From a bacterium (GTDB lineage: Bacteria > Bacillota > Clostridia > Lachnospirales > Lachnospiraceae): a stretch of 64,000 nucleotides of DNA. The notes below the pieces were generated by a model. The model was not told the DNA's origin, did no database searches, and saw nothing but the letters and a program-made list of their open reading frames with translations. The translations under genes were made by a program, and so were the position numbers. Shown here piece by piece: positions 52,312 to 61,529 of the stretch (its first letter is position 1; every line of letters begins with the position of its first letter). Location: assembly GCA_004562765.1 (NCBI GenBank), contig SFRL01000009.1, positions 13,874 through 77,873 on the forward strand. The letters run 5' to 3'.

Positions 52312-54617
52312 CAGCCTGTTGTCCTCTCTATATCGATCACGCTCTCCACCTGACGGAGCTTTTCAATGAGTCCGTTAACCTGCTCCTTACCCTTTGTCTC
52401 AAAAGAGATAGAGACTGTTGCGACGCCCTGCTTGCTCGTCTTGGAATGGATCGAGTTAATATCGATCCCGCGCTCCGTAAACGTACGGGTCAGATCTACC
52501 AAAAGACCGGTACGGTTGTTTCCGTAAATATTGATCTCGGCAAGGTATGTGCCTGCTTCTCCGTCTGTGCCATCGCCACTCCACTCTGCCTCAATGAGAC
52601 GCGCCTTTTCCAGTTCGGAGAGATTGATCATATTGATACAATCTGTCCGGTGAATGGATACACCACGACCTCTCGTCACAAATCCGACGATCTCATCACC
52701 CGGCACCGGACTGCAGCACTTGGACAGATGTACGGCAATATCGTACAACCCCTTGACCACGATCCCGCTCTTGGAACGGCGTTCCTCCGGCTGTCGCTCG
52801 ACGTTTGCATGCTCCACCCTCTTTAAGACATCCTCGTCCGTCACGACAAGCGGATGATCCTTGCGGTACTCCTCCTGCATCCGGTTTGCGACCTGACTCT
52901 CTTTCAATGCGCCGTGTCCGATCGTTGCCAGACAGTTTTCCCACTGCTGGAAGCCGTACTTGCGCAGGATCTTTGCCTGATATTCCGGCTTGTTGATGTC
53001 CGACCAGTTGATGCCTTTTGTCTTACAATACTTTTCAAGCAGTTCCTTGCCCTTTAAGATATTTTCCTCTTTAAACTCGCTGCGGAACCACTGGTTGATC
53101 TTATTTTTTGCCTGTGTGCTCTTGACGATGTTGAGCCAGTCACGGCTGGGTCCTCTGGAATTCTGTGAGGTAATGATCTCAATACGGTCACCGTTCTGGA
53201 TCTTGTAATCGATCGTCACCAGCTTGCCGTTGACCTTTGCGCCGATCATCTTATTGCCGACTGCTGAATGCACACTGTAGGCAAAATCGATGGGTGTGGA
53301 ACCGTTCGGCAGGTTTTTCACATCGCCGGAGGGGGTAAAACAGAATACAGTATCGGAAAACAGATCCAGATCGCTCTTCAAAAGGCTCATGAATTCCCGG
53401 TTATCCGACATGTCGCGCTGCCACTCAAGGATCTGGCGTAGCCAGCTTAATTTCTCTTCCTCTCCTCCAACCGCGTTGCCGTTGGCAGCTTCTTTATATT
53501 TCCAATGCGCGGCGATACCATACTCCGCCGTGCGGTGCATTTCGTAAGTTCGGATCTGGATCTCGAAGGGGCGTCCGTCGGGACCGATCAGCGTCGTGTG
53601 CAGAGACTGGTACATATTCGGCTTCGGCATCGCGATATAATCCTTGAAACGGCCGGGGATTGGCTTATACATCTCATGGATCACGCCCAGCGCCGCATAG
53701 CAGTCCTTCACATCGTTGACCAGAATACGGATGGCAAACAGATCATAGATCTGGTCGATGGTCTTGCCCTGATTGACCATCTTTTTATAAATGCTGAAAA
53801 AGTGCTTGCTTCGTCCGTCGATCGTCGCCTCTATGCCTGCATCTTTAATATGATGCTTTACTTCCTCAACCAGTTTTTGTACATACTCATCTCTGGCACC
53901 CTTTCGCATGGCGATCTTTTCCACCAGATCGTAGTAAGCTTCCGGCTCCAGATATTTTAAAGAAAGGTCATCCAGCTCCGTCTTGATCTTTGAAATACCA
54001 AGCCTCTGGGCGATGGGTGCGTAAATGTCCATTGTCTCCCGGGCCTTCTCCCGCTGCTTCTCCGGCTTCATATATTTCAGCGTTCGCATGTTGTGCAGAC
54101 GGTCCGCCAGCTTGATCAGGATCACGCGGATATCCTTTGCCATGGCAAGAAACATCTTGCGCAGATTTTCCGCCTGGATCTCCACCTTATCCGCATCGTA
54201 AGACAACTGTCCCAGTTTGGTAACGCCGTCCACGAGCAGCGCGACCTCCCCGTTAAACTCTTGAGAGATCTCTTCGTCAGTCATGACCGTGTCCTCCACC
54301 ACATCGTGAAGCAGTCCGGCAACGATCGTCTCCTTGTCCAGTTCCAGCTCCGCCAGAATGATGGCAACACAGAGCGGATGTATAATATAAGCCTCGCCGG
54401 ATTTGCGTACCTGCCCCTTGTGGGCATCGTTCGCGATCCGGAAGGCTTTTTCGATCATAGATATATCGTCAGAAGGGTGATATTTGCGCACGCAATTGAT
54501 CAGCTCGTCGTACAGGATCTCGGGGCTGACAAAATCGTCCATTTTGCGGATGTGCTCGGAAGTTGACATCACTTTTTGTTCTAATTGTTCAATCTGCTCA
54601 TTTGTAATATCTGCCAT
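52311..54617 (-). CDS. rel: Bifunctional (p)ppGpp synthetase/hydrolase
   Basis: 768-residue long RSH protein controlling the stringent response. HD hydrolase domain with AGLLHDVVEDT, synthetase domain with FAIRILVNDVKDCYAALG and KPNMYQSLHTTLIG, TGS domain (FCFTPSGDVKNLPNGSTPIDFAY in part), helical region, and a C-terminal ACT domain (GNNRTGLLVDLTRTF). Both catalytic sites look intact. First gene of rel-MBL-hemZ. Confidence 0.97.
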   Translation of the reverse strand: MADITNEQIEQLEQKVMSTSEHIRKMDDFVSPEILYDELINCVRKYHPSDDISMIEKAFRIANDAHKGQVRKSGEAYIIHPLCVAIILAELELDKETIVAGLLHDVVEDTVMTDEEISQEFNGEVALLVDGVTKLGQLSYDADKVEIQAENLRKMFLAMAKDIRVILIKLADRLHNMRTLKYMKPEKQREKARETMDIYAPIAQRLGISKIKTELDDLSLKYLEPEAYYDLVEKIAMRKGARDEYVQKLVEEVKHHIKDAGIEATIDGRSKHFFSIYKKMVNQGKTIDQIYDLFAIRILVNDVKDCYAALGVIHEMYKPIPGRFKDYIAMPKPNMYQSLHTTLIGPDGRPFEIQIRTYEMHRTAEYGIAAHWKYKEAANGNAVGGEEEKLSWLRQILEWQRDMSDNREFMSLLKSDLDLFSDTVFCFTPSGDVKNLPNGSTPIDFAYSVHSAVGNKMIGAKVNGKLVTIDYKIQNGDRIEIITSQNSRGPSRDWLNIVKSTQAKNKINQWFRSEFKEENILKGKELLEKYCKTKGINWSDINKPEYQAKILRKYGFQQWENCLATIGHGALKESQVANRMQEEYRKDHPLVVTDEDVLKRVEHANVERQPEERRSKSGIVVKGLYDIAVHLSKCCSPVPGDEIVGFVTRGRGVSIHRTDCINMINLSELEKARLIEAEWSGDGTDGEAGTYLAEINIYGNNRTGLLVDLTRTFTERGIDINSIHSKTSKQGVATVSISFETKGKEQVNGLIEKLRQVESVIDIERTTG

Positions 54618-54702
54618 ATGATCACCCTATTTATATTTGTAACATTCAAAGCGCATTCAAAGCTAAGCCCGATTCCGCTTTGCTTTAATAAAATTTGTTA
54701 CA

Positions 54703-54731
54703 ATTTTACTAAAAAATTCAGAAAATTGCAA
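54703..54731 (-). promoter_or_regulatory. Sigma-A promoter of rel-MBL-hemZ
   Basis: Minus strand TTGCAA (54726-54731), 17 bases, TAAAAT (54703-54708). The leader carries a tandem GCTTTGAATG pair near 54645-54665 of unknown meaning. Confidence 0.7.
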
Positions 54732-54785
54732 TCCCACAGATAAACGGAATCCACAGAAATTACAGCAATTTTTTATGCAAAATGC

Positions 54786-54814
54786 AAAAAAGCGCGCATT
54801 ACGCGCACTTTTTT
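54786..54814 (-). terminator. Terminator after dapL
   Basis: AAAAAAG, mismatch, GCGC, 5-base loop, GCGC, mismatch, CTTTTTT. It closes the hisA-glnA-ANTAR-dapF-dapL operon. Confidence 0.75.
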
Positions 54815-54823
54815 GTCCCCTTT

Positions 54824-56038
54824 TTACAGCGCCTTGATCCGATCCAGCGCTGCGACAGTGTTCTCATAGCTTCCGAACGCAGTCAGGCGGAAGTAGCCCT
54901 CTCCGCTGGGTCCGAAGCCTGATCCGGGTGTTCCGACAACATTTGCCTTCTCCAGCAGATAGTCGAAGAACTCCCAGGAAGTCATCTGCTCCGGTGTCTT
55001 CAGCCAGATGTAAGGCGCGTTGACACCTCCATATACTTCAAAGCCCGCCTCCTGCAGGCCGGACTTGATCGTTGATGCGTTTTTCATGTAATAAGCGATC
55101 TGCTCCTTCAACTGCGCTTTTCCCGCATCGGAGTACACTGCCTCTCCGGCTCTCTGAATGATGTAGGGTGCACCGTTGAATTTCGTGCCATGGCGTCTCG
55201 CCCACATACCGTGCAGGGATACATCGCCACACTTTAACTCCTTGGGAACAACCGTGTATCCCAGACGTACACCGGTGAAGCCCGCGTTTTTAGAAAAGCT
55301 CTTCAGCTCGATCGCACAGGTCTTTGCACCCTCACACTCATAGATGGAGTGTGCCACATTATCCTCGGAAATATACGCCTCGTAAGCACCGTCGTAGATA
55401 ATGACTGCACCGACCTTGTTGGCATAATCCACCCACTCCTGAAGCCGAGCCTTGGTGATGGTCGTTCCGGTCGGGTTGTTCGGCAGACACAGATAGATCA
55501 TGTCCGGTGTCTCCTTCGGGAACTCGGGCACAAAGTTGTTCTCTCGTGTGCAGGGCATGTAGATCACATTGCTCCACATTCCTGTCGCTGCATCATAAGT
55601 GCCGGTTCTGCCTGCCATCACATTGGAATCCACATATACGGGGTATACCGGATCGCAGACCGCGATACGGTTGTCCTGTGAAAAGATCTCCTGAATATTT
55701 CCGGAATCACTCTTTGCACCATCGGATACAAATATCTCATCCGCCTCAATATCGCAGCCTCTTGCCTTATAATCATTGTCTGAAATTGCCTTGCGCAAAA
55801 ACTCGTAGCCAAGATCCGGCGCATAGCCGCGGAACGTCTTTACATCCGCCATCTCGTCTACTGCCTTGTGCATCGCATCGATAATTGCCGGTGCGATCGG
55901 CTGTGTCACGTCGCCGATACCCAGACGGATGATACTCTTGTCCGGATTTGCCTCTGAAAAAGCTGCTACTTTCTTAGCGATCGTACTGAACAGATAGCTG
56001 CCCGGTAATTTCTGATAATTGTCGTTGATCTGAAACAT
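54824..56038 (-). CDS. dapL: LL-diaminopimelate aminotransferase
   Basis: PLP enzyme converting tetrahydrodipicolinate directly to LL-diaminopimelate in lysine and peptidoglycan synthesis. Seen: FQINDNYQKLPGSYLFSTIA, RLGIGDVTQPI, LPNNPTGTT and the PLP lysine in SFSKNAGFTGVRLG. Start ATG 56038 is nine bases after GGAG; the ATG three codons earlier abuts that site. 404 residues. Last gene of the operon, directly after dapF, the next step of the pathway. Confidence 0.96.
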   Translation of the reverse strand: MFQINDNYQKLPGSYLFSTIAKKVAAFSEANPDKSIIRLGIGDVTQPIAPAIIDAMHKAVDEMADVKTFRGYAPDLGYEFLRKAISDNDYKARGCDIEADEIFVSDGAKSDSGNIQEIFSQDNRIAVCDPVYPVYVDSNVMAGRTGTYDAATGMWSNVIYMPCTRENNFVPEFPKETPDMIYLCLPNNPTGTTITKARLQEWVDYANKVGAVIIYDGAYEAYISEDNVAHSIYECEGAKTCAIELKSFSKNAGFTGVRLGYTVVPKELKCGDVSLHGMWARRHGTKFNGAPYIIQRAGEAVYSDAGKAQLKEQIAYYMKNASTIKSGLQEAGFEVYGGVNAPYIWLKTPEQMTSWEFFDYLLEKANVVGTPGSGFGPSGEGYFRLTAFGSYENTVAALDRIKAL

Positions 56039-56086
56039 TTCTTTCATCTCCTTTATTTTTGAATAAATCCCCTTTAAATATCCCTA

Positions 56087-56938
56087 TTAAATATCAATTT
56101 CACCGTTGAAGACCACGGTGGCAGGTCCCGTCATGTACACAAGATTGGCGGCACGATCCCACTCAATGTAAAGGCTGCCACCCAACAGCTCCACATCCAC
56201 CGCATCCTTTGTCAGACCGTTCAGGATCGCCGCAACAACAGTCGCACACGTTCCGGTGCCGCAGGCAAGCGTTTCCCCGCTGCCCCGCTCCCACACACGC
56301 ATGCGCAGATGTGTCTCATCGATCACGTTGACAAACTCTGTGTTGACGCGCTTCGGAAATGCCGGATGATTCTCAAAATCAGGACCGATCTTTTCCAGAT
56401 CCAGCCTGCGCACATCCTCATCCATAAAAATGACGCAGTGCGGATTTCCCATGGACGCACAGGTGACTTTGTACTCTTTTCCCGCCACGTTTAAAGGCTG
56501 TGCGATCACCGCATCCGATGTGTCCGGAAACAGCGTTGTGTCCACGGGAACCTCAGCCGGTGTAAGGATCGGTGCGCCCATATTGACGCGCACTTTTTCG
56601 ACCTTTCCGTTCTTTACGGTAAGATCTAAGTATTTGATGCCCGCCAGTGTCTCCACACTGATGCTTGTCTTGTCTGTCAACCCAAAATCATACACATATT
56701 TTGCAACGCAACGGATACCGTTTCCGCACATCTCTCCGCGGGAGCCGTCCGCATTGTACATCGCCATCTCAAAGTCTGCAACCTGTGACGGCCGGATCAG
56801 GATCAATCCGTCAGATCCAATGCCAAAGTGACGGTCACTGACCATCTTTGCTACCTCCTCCGGATGCTCTACTGTTTCCGAAAAACAGTTCACATATACA
56901 TAATCATTGCCGCAGCCTTGCATTTTCGTAAACTTCAT
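56087..56938 (-). CDS. dapF: Diaminopimelate epimerase
   Basis: Cofactor-independent racemase giving meso-DAP. The two catalytic Cys lie in GNGIRCVAKY and ACGTGTCA; the N-terminus KMQGCGNDYVYVN is typical. 283 residues. GGGAGGTAGCCC precedes the ATG. It is 11 bases after the ANTAR gene. Confidence 0.97.
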   Translation of the reverse strand: MKFTKMQGCGNDYVYVNCFSETVEHPEEVAKMVSDRHFGIGSDGLILIRPSQVADFEMAMYNADGSRGEMCGNGIRCVAKYVYDFGLTDKTSISVETLAGIKYLDLTVKNGKVEKVRVNMGAPILTPAEVPVDTTLFPDTSDAVIAQPLNVAGKEYKVTCASMGNPHCVIFMDEDVRRLDLEKIGPDFENHPAFPKRVNTEFVNVIDETHLRMRVWERGSGETLACGTGTCATVVAAILNGLTKDAVDVELLGGSLYIEWDRAANLVYMTGPATVVFNGEIDI

Positions 56939-56949
56939 GGGCTACCTCC

Positions 56950-57495
56950 CTATTCGTTCATTAGTGTTAAGATCATATACGCTGTTTCCACAACGCCGGT
57001 TCCGTTGTCCATGCTGGACTTTTGGATATAGCGATGTGCCTCTGCCTCTGTCAGTCCGTTGCGCTCCATCAAAAGCGCCTTTGCGCGATCGATCGTCTTT
57101 TGCTCCTCTTCGGATCGCACCCTTGGCTTCGCACGCATTTTTTTCCGCCAGCGGGAATACGCGTAGCTCATGACCTCCATTGTGGAAAGCAGCTCACTCA
57201 CATGTAACGGCGTAGACAAACTGAATACATCCGGAATGGCACGCGCCTCCACATAGTCCTTCGGACCGATCATCAGAAACTGAAACCGCGAACCTGCGCC
57301 ATCGTAAATGTCAATTGCCATGCCATCGATCAGCTTATAATTGCTGACGATAATGCCGCTGTCACACTCGCTTGCAGCCTGCAGCGCCTGTGCGACAGTC
57401 GAGACAGATGCATCTACGGTATAACCGGCCTTGCGCAGCACATTTTTCAGGCTTTTTGCTGTCTCTTGCTTTGGAAATACTAAAATAATGTTCAT
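56950..57495 (-). CDS. ANTAR-domain RNA-binding regulator
   Basis: 181 residues: a degenerate receiver-like N-domain (IILVFPKQETAKSLKNVL; no acidic cluster or clear phosphoacceptor) and a C-terminal ANTAR domain (about 120-175, RAKALLMERNGLTEAEAHRYIQKSSM). ANTAR proteins bind paired hexaloop RNA hairpins and prevent termination, often in nitrogen metabolism. Directly downstream of glnA, as in many Clostridia. No target hairpin pair is visible in the short intergenic gaps of this operon, so its RNA target is probably elsewhere. Confidence 0.88.
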   Translation of the reverse strand: MNIILVFPKQETAKSLKNVLRKAGYTVDASVSTVAQALQAASECDSGIIVSNYKLIDGMAIDIYDGAGSRFQFLMIGPKDYVEARAIPDVFSLSTPLHVSELLSTMEVMSYAYSRWRKKMRAKPRVRSEEEQKTIDRAKALLMERNGLTEAEAHRYIQKSSMDNGTGVVETAYMILTLMNE

Positions 57496-57522
57496 TCGTG
57501 TGTATCTCTCTTTTCCGGCAAA

Positions 57523-58854
57523 TTAGAATTTATACAAGTATTCCTCAAGCTCCCAGTTTGTCACCTGTGAACGGTATGTTTCCCACTCCTGTTTCTTCAT
57601 CTTGAGCAGTTTTTTACAGATATGGCTTCCCAATACGGACTGTACGAATTCGTCCGCCTCAAACGCATCGATCGCTTCCTTCAGCGACTCCGGCATATGT
57701 CCGATATTTAACGTTTCCTTCTCCGCATCACTCATGGCAAAGACATTCATCTGCACCTCTGCCGGCGGATTGATCCGGTTTTTGATACCATCCAGTCCTG
57801 CTGCCAGACAGAGTGCCAATGCAAGATACGGATTCATGGAAGGATCGGGACTTCTCAGTTCGATCCGCTTGTTTGAATCCTTTACCATCGGGATACGGAT
57901 AAGCGGTGTACGGTTCGTAAATGACCACGCCACATCCGTCGGTGCCTCGTAACCGGGAACCAGACGCTTGTAGGAATTGACTAACGGGTTCAAGATAAGC
58001 GTCATTCCCTGAATGTGCTCCATGATACCGCCGATAAAATAATAAGCTTCTTTACTCAGCCCGTAACGACCGGAAGGATCATAAAAAATATTTTCTCCGT
58101 CCCGTTTCAGCGACATATTCAGATGTACGCCGCTTCCGGCAACATCTGCCTTCGGCTTCGGCATAAAACTTGCAAACAGACCATGGCGCTTTGCCACGGT
58201 TTTTACTGCCAATTTGAATGTCATAAAATCATCTGCGATGCCGAGCGCTTCCTTATATTTAAAATCCACCTCGTGCTGTCCTGCCGCCACCTCATGATGA
58301 GATGCCTCGATCTCACAGCCGAGATCCTCCATCGTCAGAACGATATCACGACGGGCATTCTCGCCGGAATCATTGGGTCCAAGGTCAAAATAGCCGGCAC
58401 GCTCCTTTGTCTCCAGTGTCGGATTTCCCTCATCATCCGTATTCAACAGGAAGAATTCGCACTCCGGTCCAACCTGAAAATCATAACCCATCTCTTTCGC
58501 CTGCGCAATGACTTTCTTTAATACGCCACGCGGGTCACCCTTGTAGGGCTTTTCATTCGCCGCGTAAACGTCACAGATGATACGGGCCACCTTGCCCTGC
58601 TGGGGACGCCACGGGAAGATCGCAAAGGTGTCCGGATCGGGATACAGGTACATATCCGATTCCTCTACTCTGGCAAAACCCTCGATGGAGGAACCGTCAA
58701 ACACATACTGATTGTTCAGCGCGCGCTCCAACTGATTTTTGGTGATCGCTACGTTCTTTAACGTTCCGAAAAGATCCGTAAACTGCAGACGGATAAACTC
58801 TACGTCTTCCTCCTCTACCATCTGTAAAATGTCCTGTTTCGTATAATGTGACAT
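57523..58854 (-). CDS. glnA: Glutamine synthetase type I
   Basis: 443 residues, cytoplasmic dodecamer assimilating ammonium. Seen: FTDLFGTLKNVAIT, DGSSIEGFARVEESDMYL (substrate and metal loop, in part), the ATP region MPKPKADVAGSGVHLNMSL and NRTPLIRIP. The short length and lack of an adenylylation Tyr loop fit the unadenylylated GSI-alpha form of Firmicutes. AAAGGAGAAGAATC precedes the ATG; 12 bases separate it from hisA. Confidence 0.97.
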   Translation of the reverse strand: MSHYTKQDILQMVEEEDVEFIRLQFTDLFGTLKNVAITKNQLERALNNQYVFDGSSIEGFARVEESDMYLYPDPDTFAIFPWRPQQGKVARIICDVYAANEKPYKGDPRGVLKKVIAQAKEMGYDFQVGPECEFFLLNTDDEGNPTLETKERAGYFDLGPNDSGENARRDIVLTMEDLGCEIEASHHEVAAGQHEVDFKYKEALGIADDFMTFKLAVKTVAKRHGLFASFMPKPKADVAGSGVHLNMSLKRDGENIFYDPSGRYGLSKEAYYFIGGIMEHIQGMTLILNPLVNSYKRLVPGYEAPTDVAWSFTNRTPLIRIPMVKDSNKRIELRSPDPSMNPYLALALCLAAGLDGIKNRINPPAEVQMNVFAMSDAEKETLNIGHMPESLKEAIDAFEADEFVQSVLGSHICKKLLKMKKQEWETYRSQVTNWELEEYLYKF

Positions 58855-58866
58855 GATTCTTCTCCT

Positions 58867-59697
58867 TTATGATTGTGTACAATATTTTATCACTTTTTCA
58901 AATTCCAACTGACCGCCGAACAGATCCAGCGCACTGCCGATGGTGACGTTCACGCGTCCCTGTCCGATCCGGGAAAGCTCCTCCAGATCCGAATAGCTTC
59001 CGACTCCGCCGGCATATGTAACCGCCGGACAAATGCATCCGTCACTGTTTCGTGCTGCTTTCTCCGCATGTTTTTCCGGACTCCATGCTCCAAGCATAGC
59101 CACCAGTTCTTTCTCGATACCGTTTGCCTGTCCTTCCACGTCGACTGCGTGGACTAAAAACTCATCCGCATAGTCTGACAACCGCGTCAAAAATTCAGGT
59201 GTCACCCGCTCCTTTGTCAGCTTCTGCCAGCGGTCGGTCACCACGTAATAATGACCGTCCTCCATTTTCCGGCAACTCACGTCCAGCACCAGATGCTCTC
59301 TGCCGACCTTTGCTTTCAATTCCTGCAGCCGGTCAAAACGTATCTCCCCTCCGGAAAAAACATAGGACGTTACGATCACATGACTCGCGCCCGCGCGGAT
59401 AAATTCGTCAGCATTATCCGCAGTGATCCCGCCTCCGATCTGCAGCCCTCCGGGATATGCGAAAAGCGCCTCCAACGCCTGCGCCTTTGTCGCCTCATAA
59501 TGATCCGAGTCTCTTGCATTCAGCAGGATCACATGTCCGCCGCGCAGCCCCTTCTCCCGGTACAGGCGGGCAAAATCCGCCGCCGAGCGTTCCGAAACAA
59601 AATTCTCTGTGGCGAAATCACCCTCATCACGCAGGCTTTTTCCCACAATCTGCTTGACCTTGCCGTTGTGAATATCGATACAGGGTCGAAATTCCAT
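58867..59697 (-). CDS. hisA: Eukaryotic-type HisA (ProFAR isomerase)
   Basis: TIM-barrel isomerase of histidine synthesis. FRPCIDIHNGKVKQIVGK, LQIGGGITADNADEFI and VTYAGGVGSYSDLEEL match the HIS6/eukaryotic subfamily rather than the usual bacterial HisA. ATG 59697 follows GAGGTGGATCT; 276 residues. It stands alone from other his genes and leads the glnA-ANTAR-dapF-dapL operon. A weak extended -10 (TGCTACACT) lies upstream near 59740. Confidence 0.9.
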   Translation of the reverse strand: MEFRPCIDIHNGKVKQIVGKSLRDEGDFATENFVSERSAADFARLYREKGLRGGHVILLNARDSDHYEATKAQALEALFAYPGGLQIGGGITADNADEFIRAGASHVIVTSYVFSGGEIRFDRLQELKAKVGREHLVLDVSCRKMEDGHYYVVTDRWQKLTKERVTPEFLTRLSDYADEFLVHAVDVEGQANGIEKELVAMLGAWSPEKHAEKAARNSDGCICPAVTYAGGVGSYSDLEELSRIGQGRVNVTIGSALDLFGGQLEFEKVIKYCTQS

Positions 59698-59810
59698 AGA
59701 TCCACCTCTCACATATTGTAGAAATTTTATCTTTTAGAGTGTAGCACAATTTCACGAAAAACAAAATATTTCATTTCTATTTTTTTATATTATTAAGTGT
59801 GCATGCTCCA

Positions 59811-59839
59811 TTGACATTGTTTTTTATTTTTTGTATCAT
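59811..59839 (+). promoter_or_regulatory. Strong sigma-A promoter of guaB
   Basis: Consensus TTGACA (59811-59816), 17 T-rich bases, TATCAT (59834-59839). The leader to the start codon is about 80 bases. Confidence 0.85.
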
Positions 59840-59863
59840 AGATACATTAAACTAAATGGCGCA

Positions 59864-59897
59864 ATCAGATCTGTGCATTACCCTGACAGATACTGAT
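59864..59897 (+). promoter_or_regulatory. Hairpin in the guaB leader
   Basis: ATCAGATCTGT pairs with ACAGATACTGAT (11 pairs, one bulged base) around an 11-base loop, ending 17 bases before the ribosome site. No T-tract follows, so it is not a terminator; it may stabilise the RNA or bind a regulator. Confidence 0.45.
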
Positions 59898-59927
59898 ATT
59901 ACAAACTTGAAAGTGAGGATAAAAACA

Positions 59928-61385
59928 ATGGGTTCAATTATTGGTGAAGGCATTACCTTTGATGATGTTCTGTTAGTCCCGCAGTATTCGGAAGTGACCC
60001 CCGATATGATCACTCTGACTACAAAGCTGACAAACGCCATCACATTAAACATTCCCATGATGAGTGCTGCAATGGACACTGTCACCGAGCACCGCATGGC
60101 GATCGCAATGGCACGTCAGGGAGGTATCGGAATCATCCATAAAAATATGTCTATCGAAGCTCAGGCAGAAGAAGTTGACAAAGTAAAACGTTCCGAGAAC
60201 GGTGTCATCACCGATCCTTTCTCCTTATCTGAAGAGCATACCCTGCAGGACGCAGACGACCTGATGGGTAAGTTCCGCATCTCCGGTGTCCCGATCACCA
60301 GAAACGGCAAGCTCGTCGGCATCATTACCAACCGCGACCTGAAATTTGAGACCGATTTCACAAAGAAGATCAAGGAGAGCATGACTTCCGAGAACCTGAT
60401 CACCGCGCGGGAAGGTATCACTCTGGAGGAAGCGAAAAAGATCCTCGCAAAGGCAAGAAAAGAAAAGCTCCCCATCGTGGATGCGGAGAACAATTTAAAG
60501 GGTCTGATCACAATTAAAGACATTGAAAAACAGATCAAGTATCCCCTCAGTGCAAAGGACGCACAGGGACGTCTGCTCTGCGGAGCAGGTGTCGGTATCA
60601 CGGGCAACATGATGGACCGTGTGGACGCGCTGGTAAAGGCCCACGTAGATGTCATCGTTGTGGACTCCGCACACGGTCATTCCAAGAATATCTTAGAGGC
60701 AGTCAAAAAGATCAAGACAAAATATCCCGATCTGCAGGTCATCGCCGGAAACATCGCCACCGGCGAAGCTACAAAGGCACTGATTGAAGCAGGCGCTGAC
60801 GCAGTAAAGGTCGGTATCGGACCCGGTTCCATCTGTACCACCCGTGTCGTTGCAGGTATCGGTGTGCCGCAGATCTCAGCGATCATGGATTGTTATGCAG
60901 TTGCAAAAGAGTACAATATCCCCATCATTGCAGACGGTGGTATCAAGTACTCCGGTGATATGACAAAGGCACTGGCTGCCGGCGCAAATGTATGTATGAT
61001 GGGAAGCCTTTTCGCAGGCTGTGACGAGGCACCCGGTACATTCGAACTGTATCAGGGAAGAAAATACAAGGTTTACCGCGGCATGGGAAGTATCGCAGCC
61101 ATGGAGAACGGCTCCAAGGACCGCTACTTCCAGGAAAACGCAAGAAAACTTGTTCCCGAAGGCGTTGAGGGACGTGTGGCATACAAGGGTTCCCTCGAGG
61201 ACACTGTATTCCAGATGATCGGCGGTATCCGTTCCGGTATGGGCTACTGTGGCTGCCCTACCATTACAGAGCTTCAGGAAAGAGGCAAATTCGTGAAGAT
61301 CTCCGCGGCAGCGCTGCGTGAGAGCCATCCGCATGACATTCACATCACAAAAGAGGCACCGAACTACGCCAGTGACAGCAACTAA
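59928..61385 (+). CDS. guaB: IMP dehydrogenase
   Basis: Oxidises IMP to XMP, the committed step of GTP synthesis. 485 residues from ATG 59928 (AGTGAGGAT eight bases upstream); a longer in-frame ATG at 59856 is inside the leader hairpin region and has no ribosome site. Seen: GITFDDVLLVPQYSEV, tandem CBS domains (about 95-205), the catalytic loop GPGSICTTR, and KVYRGMGSIAAM. (p)ppGpp from the neighbouring rel gene is known to act on GTP synthesis in Firmicutes. Confidence 0.97.
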   Translation: MGSIIGEGITFDDVLLVPQYSEVTPDMITLTTKLTNAITLNIPMMSAAMDTVTEHRMAIAMARQGGIGIIHKNMSIEAQAEEVDKVKRSENGVITDPFSLSEEHTLQDADDLMGKFRISGVPITRNGKLVGIITNRDLKFETDFTKKIKESMTSENLITAREGITLEEAKKILAKARKEKLPIVDAENNLKGLITIKDIEKQIKYPLSAKDAQGRLLCGAGVGITGNMMDRVDALVKAHVDVIVVDSAHGHSKNILEAVKKIKTKYPDLQVIAGNIATGEATKALIEAGADAVKVGIGPGSICTTRVVAGIGVPQISAIMDCYAVAKEYNIPIIADGGIKYSGDMTKALAAGANVCMMGSLFAGCDEAPGTFELYQGRKYKVYRGMGSIAAMENGSKDRYFQENARKLVPEGVEGRVAYKGSLEDTVFQMIGGIRSGMGYCGCPTITELQERGKFVKISAAALRESHPHDIHITKEAPNYASDSN

Positions 61386-61398
61386 TCGTTGCTGTCAC

Positions 61399-61443
61399 TG
61401 CAAAAATCCATTCAAAATTGCCTTCGGCAATGGGATTTTTGCA
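61399..61443 (+). terminator. Terminator after guaB
   Basis: TGCAAAAATCC.ATT pairs with AATGGGATTTTTGCA, enclosing a second stem ATTGCC-TTC-GGCAAT. About 50 bases later lies a 13-bp tandem duplication (CGACCTGATTTTT twice, about 61483-61509) just before the pspA ribosome site. Confidence 0.65.
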
Positions 61444-61529
61444 CACCTGAATCATGTTCTCACGGTCTCAGCAGTATATGCTTCGACCTGATTTTTCGAC
61501 CTGATTTTTAAAAAAGGAGGATAATTATT

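Noticed and set aside
61483..61509. 13-bp tandem duplication before pspA as an operator
   Set aside because: Only two units, no dyad and no promoter clearly placed around it; I mention it but do not call a function.
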